Source: Physella acuta
Taxonomy: Eukaryota; Mollusca; Gastropoda; Physidae
DNA: 64,000 bases
Assembly: GCF_028476545.1 (NCBI RefSeq)
Contig: NW_026731570.1
Location: 694,001-758,000, forward strand
Direction: 5' to 3'
A program made the translations under genes and the position numbers. The notes beneath the pieces were generated by a model, which saw nothing but the letters and a program-made list of their open reading frames with translations, was not told the DNA's origin and ran no database searches. Shown here piece by piece: positions 60,650 through 64,000 of this stretch (positions within the stretch are counted from its first letter, which is position 1; every line of letters begins with the position of its first letter).

Positions 60650-60865
60650 GTCGATTTTACGGCATAGCGATAGAGCTCTAGACTTCTGACACGAAAGTCT
60701 CGAGTTCGAATCCGGGTTCAAGAAAGTAGAACTCTCGGAACCCACCCAGTTCAGATGGGAACCCACCTTACTTTAGGGAAATAAATCGGCCAGGTGCTGA
60801 CCACACTATACCTTCGTCACAGAAACTGGCGAACTCTACTTCTGTTGCCCCATGAACCGTGAGGT
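60650..60865 (+). mobile_element. SINE, partner of 27125-27365
   Basis: B box GAGTTCGAATCCGGGTTCAA, body GTGCTGACCACACTATACC. Lacks the long poly-G run of the left-arm copy. Confidence 0.83.
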
Positions 60866-60916
60866 ACAGATATTGTAAACAGCTCACGTGACCAAATCTT
60901 TCACTTCCGTCCGCAG

Positions 60917-61076
60917 CTTAGCGCATGCATGGGCCGGAACCAGACATGGCACGAGGACTGCACGAGCACGCCCTGGAGTAACAAGACATGGAGCATCCAG
61001 AGGCTCGTCACACAGGTCGACTGTGACGCTTTCCAGGGCACGAGGTCAGAGGTCGACTGTTGTAAGAAGAGGATAG
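60917..61076 (+). pseudogene. SLC34 loop exon copy, open frame
   Basis: 160 bp, same length and splice phases as 26923-27082 (acceptor CCGTCCGCAG, donor GATAG|GTAAGC). Encodes LSACMGRNQTWHEDC and onward with all Cys kept; about six substitutions. Intact by itself, but the upstream exon copy is frameshifted and no transmembrane exon follows. Confidence 0.85.
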
Positions 61077-61189
61077 GTAAGCCTAGGGGTCAAGGTCGTC
61101 TGATATATGTTAAAGATAAGTAAGCCTCAGGTTCAAGGTTGTCTGATGTAGGGTGGATAAGTATCTGAGTCAAGGTCATCTGAGGTAGG

Positions 61190-61715
61190 TTGAGTAAGGG
61201 TAGGTTACCATCCTCGTCAAGGTCCATATTCATTTATTTCCATCTACTTATCCATACCCACAAACTCATAACATCTCAGGACTATCCACTAATCCATAGT
61301 GACTGTACATATCCACGTCTCTATATCCACCTATCCACACATCCATATCCACCCACCCATTTATTCATCAACCCATTCACTCTTCTATATTTACTGTCCA
61401 TATTTACGTATCTACATCCACATATCAAGTCATCCATACCCACCCGCCTATATATCCTTAGACCTATCCAATCCATCATATTGCCAGTCCATATCCACGT
61501 AGCTACATCCACCTATCCACTCCTCCATATCCACCCACCCATATCATATCAGACCTATCCACACATCCATATCTATATCATCTCAGACCTATCCACACAT
61601 CCATATCCACTTATCCATACCCACCCGCCTATATATTCCTAGACCTATCCACCCCATCATATTGCCAGTCCATATCCACGTATCTATATCCACCTATCCA
61701 CTCCACCATATCCAC
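61190..61715. repeat. intronic minisatellite, CCATATCCACCTATCC-like
   Basis: Complement of the array at 26110-26580; internally it has a local duplication (CCACCCGCCTATATAT occurs twice, about 180 bp apart). Confidence 0.85.
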
Positions 61716-61718
61716 CAG

Positions 61719-61898
61719 ACCACAACCAGACCCTGGACTGCTCCGGCGTCAGCAGCTGTTTCAGCTCCAGCTCCCACAACTTCTCCCTCTCCAGCTGCGC
61801 CGTGAGCAACGTCAGCGTCATGGACGAGCTTGTGGGTGAGGACTTCTCGTGCACGCTGTACACGAGGGACGTGGAGAAGATGACGTGCTTCAAGGAAT
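61719..61898 (+). pseudogene. SLC34 loop exon copy, open frame
   Basis: 180 bp, partner of 25923-26102 with only two residue differences (DHNQTLD for DLNQTLD and SHNF for SHDF). Acceptor ATATCCACCAG and donor AAT|GTGAGT kept. The SHNF change creates an extra sequon (NFS). Its high conservation suggests a recent duplication or gene conversion. Confidence 0.87.
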
Positions 61899-62192
61899 GT
61901 GAGTACTGGGAGCAAGGCCCGACTGCTATGGTGTCTTTATGATGCACGGTTACGGGACTACGCATTTTTTTAAATCGGCCACGCAGTAATTTTTTTAAAT
62001 CAGCCACGAAGTAGATTTTTTTAAGATCAGCCACGCAGTAGTTTCTTTTTTAATCAACCACGCAGTAGTTTTTGAACGAGCAGTCATGTTGTATTGTAAG
62101 ACTTTGAGAACGCTGCGCACACAAAATACACGTTGCAGGCCACCTTTCCCCCCTAGAGAGAGCAATGCCCGCCAGCCTCAGTGTCTCATGAG

Positions 62193-62399
62193 CAGTGTTT
62201 CTTCCAGACTTTTTTCTCCGAGGGGGGGGGGGGGGGCACTTGAAATTTTCTGGGGGGGGGGGCGGTATACTTTCTTCGGGGGGGGGGGGGGGCGGACACT
62301 GTTAAAAGTATATATTTTCTATATAAATTATATGAATTTCATTTTGTTCGGGGGGGGGGGGGCTTAGCCCCCCCGAAGAGATGCCTGGAATAAACTCTG
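62193..62399. mobile_element. hAT-like MITE, 8-bp TSD, right arm only
   Basis: The ends CAGTGTTTCTTCCAGAC and GCCTGGAATAAACTCTG are imperfect inverted repeats. Perfect duplications CTCATGAG lie at 62185-62192 and 62400-62407. The left arm has the unoccupied site (CGCATGAGGGAGGTGG in reverse at about 25670). The interior is mainly poly-G runs. Confidence 0.93.
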
Positions 62400-62462
62400 C
62401 TCATGAGGGAGGTGGCAAGGCTCAGGGAGGCATGGGCGGAGTTAGTTTCAGCTATGTAAGGG

Positions 62463-62682
62463 CAGAGTTTCTTTCAGGCATTTCCTGTGTGAAGTGGGTG
62501 GAGAATTCAAAGAACCCACACTTAGCCGCAACCCCTCAGACAAAATAGATTTTTTTTAGAAAGAGAATATTCTGAATATATACTTGTTTATGACAATAGT
62601 CCTCCCTCCCCTCTCCGGATCTTTATATGCCACCCCCCCCCCCCCCCACCCCCCTCGAGAAAAAGGTCTGAAACAACCACTG
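62463..62682. mobile_element. hAT-like MITE, partner of 25408-25617
   Basis: The ends CAGAGTTTCTTTCAG and CTGAAACAACCACTG; shared between the arms. Confidence 0.55.
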
Positions 62683-62839
62683 TTACTTTGAACGTTTCAA
62701 TTCGAACAAACAGGTAAAATCAATATAATCGATGAGATCATTCACTCACCGACTCGGTGGTTGAATCCCCCCTTCCCTCTATTTCATTCCTCCAGCAGTT
62801 TAATATAAAAAAAAATAAAAAAAAACAAAACAAAACACA

Positions 62840-63245
62840 GTATTATCCTGAAATGAATGTCATAGCAAATTTAACTAGCTTTTAATCATTTCAAATTTGA
62901 GTTTGTGTTAAATGTCATGCTGGAGTTAAGTAATTATATATTTATGAAATGAACATTAAAGGATGTCATTAGAACAGCAGTTTGCTAGGGTTATCGTAAG
63001 GTTGGGTATTTATCTATATGAAATTAACATTAAAAAATAGCTTTAGCACCGTGGTTATGTAAAAGAAATAGAGCATTAAACAACAATTTATTCACTTTTT
63101 TACACTTATTTATAATTTTCTAAATTTCACAAAAATCTCTGTTTTCTATATATGAATATAAAATATATAATTAAAATATTTTTGACACAGTTAACTATAA
63201 ATAATACTTGAATGAAGATCTGTTGTTTGTAATTTATGATTTATT
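62840..63245 (+). repeat. copy of the last SLC34 intron, ending before the exon
   Basis: Matches 24862-25300 in reverse up to CTGTTGTTTGTAATTTATGA, then breaks off about where the acceptor of the last coding exon should be. That exon does not appear before the window ends. Confidence 0.85.
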
Positions 63246-63255
63246 GTATAGGGCC

Positions 63256-63257
<2 letters not shown>

Positions 63258-63301
<44 letters not shown>
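63258..63301. repeat. (TA)n microsatellite
   Basis: About 22 TA units at the right-arm breakpoint, followed by TACTAGCTGCATCCCGTG, a TA-flanked start resembling other short dispersed repeats. Confidence 0.93.
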
Positions 63302-63306
<5 letters not shown>

Positions 63307-64000
63307 CTAGCTGCATCCCGTGCTCCGCCACGGTAAATCTTTTTTAAATGTACCAACTTGGGAAAAGAACAAAACTAAACACAACACAAACGAACGCAAA
63401 AAAACAACGAAAAAACAAACACAACACTCATAACATAAACACAATTTAAATGCAATCATAAAGGCAAATTGCTCACAGTCTAGCCCGTTGCGCCAAATCG
63501 CGCCCTTTCCGGTGATTTGCAACCCCCTCAAACTTTCGATTTGCACCCCTTCCACCCACCCGCCCTAAAACTTTCGATTTCCACCCCCCCCCCCTCGCAA
63601 ATTTTTTCCAACCCACTTTGGCGCCCCTTACGGTCGGCACCCGGGGACATATGCCCCCCCCCCCCCCTCGCTACGCCTCTCCTATAAAACCCGAAAGATA
63701 GAATAATAATTAGAAAACAGTATAAATAATAGGCAGTATTTAAAATACCGTGTTTTACCTACACTATTTCACTTTATCCATTCACGCATTTTTTTCCAGT
63801 ACTTTAAATTTTAAAAATTTACAAAAGAGTTTCATAACTAAAACCATTGCGCACCTAATGAACGTGATGACGCGTCTATAATAGTGCTGAATAGTTGATT
63901 AAAAATTATAAGTAATAAACAGTAAGGCCTACATTCAGTGAAAAAAATAAATAAAAGATTGCCTTTTATCAATCCATGCTAATTATAATTTTCTAACAAT
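63302..64000. other. repeat-derived DNA, no gene seen
   Basis: 63480-63690 is related to the CAGTGGCGTAGCGAGG MITE family (CAAACTTTCGATTTGCACCC, ending CCTCGCTACGCCTCT). 63840-63880 resembles the hairpin family at 32660 (AAACCATTGCGCACCTA). No coding region supported. Confidence 0.55.

Overview
This window looks like a gene-poor, repeat-dense stretch of an animal genome, most likely a mollusc (probably a gastropod). That guess rests on the kinds of repeats seen, TTAGGG-type repeats, SINEs, hAT elements and one recognisable animal gene; no ribosomal or mitochondrial marker is present, so it is an inference. The DNA is AT-rich with many long (TA)n and poly-G tracts. Most long open frames are simple repeats or antisense shadows of transposons.

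The only host protein gene I can support is the 3' half of an SLC34 (type II sodium/phosphate cotransporter) gene on the minus strand. It has four exons: 28271-28456, 26923-27082, 25923-26102 and 23968-24851. They encode the large glycosylated, cysteine-rich extracellular loop and the second transport half, ending in a TRL PDZ ligand. A tRNA-Arg(TCT) sits just upstream at 28541-28613. Both recur in inverted orientation at 59575-61898: a second tRNA-Arg(TCT) and a damaged second set of the three loop exons. The last exon is absent from that copy.

These copies are the outer part of a large mirror-symmetric structure. Left arm (about 24.9-42.3 kb) and right arm (about 47.5-63.2 kb) carry matching segments in inverted order: SLC34 exons and introns, tRNA, LINE leaders, a dead hAT transposase and a LINE ORF1 tail. 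A central spacer of about 5 kb separates them. Insertions private to one arm, some with target-site duplications and an empty site in the other arm, show later independent evolution.

The rest by region: 1-5.2 kb holds a 27-bp minisatellite, a three-unit TA-flanked repeat, a SINE with 15-bp target-site duplications, a hAT MITE and a LINE leader. 5.2-9.5 kb is AT-rich and contains a 1.8-kb DNA transposon with 61-bp inverted repeats and a zinc-finger ORF. 9.6-14.7 kb has a LINE ORF1, a 22-bp satellite and an interstitial TTAGGG/CTAGGG array. 14.7-23 kb is nested LINE material (leader, ORF1, endonuclease, reverse transcriptase). 23-63 kb is the SLC34 palindrome.

The dominant mobile family is a LINE. 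Its leader, called R here, carries a 15-bp minisatellite and appears at least twelve times. Its ORF1 proteins have a CCHC knuckle, and one type adds three C2H2 fingers. Several copies share internal deletions that fuse ORF1 to a truncated endonuclease, suggesting a non-autonomous derivative family.
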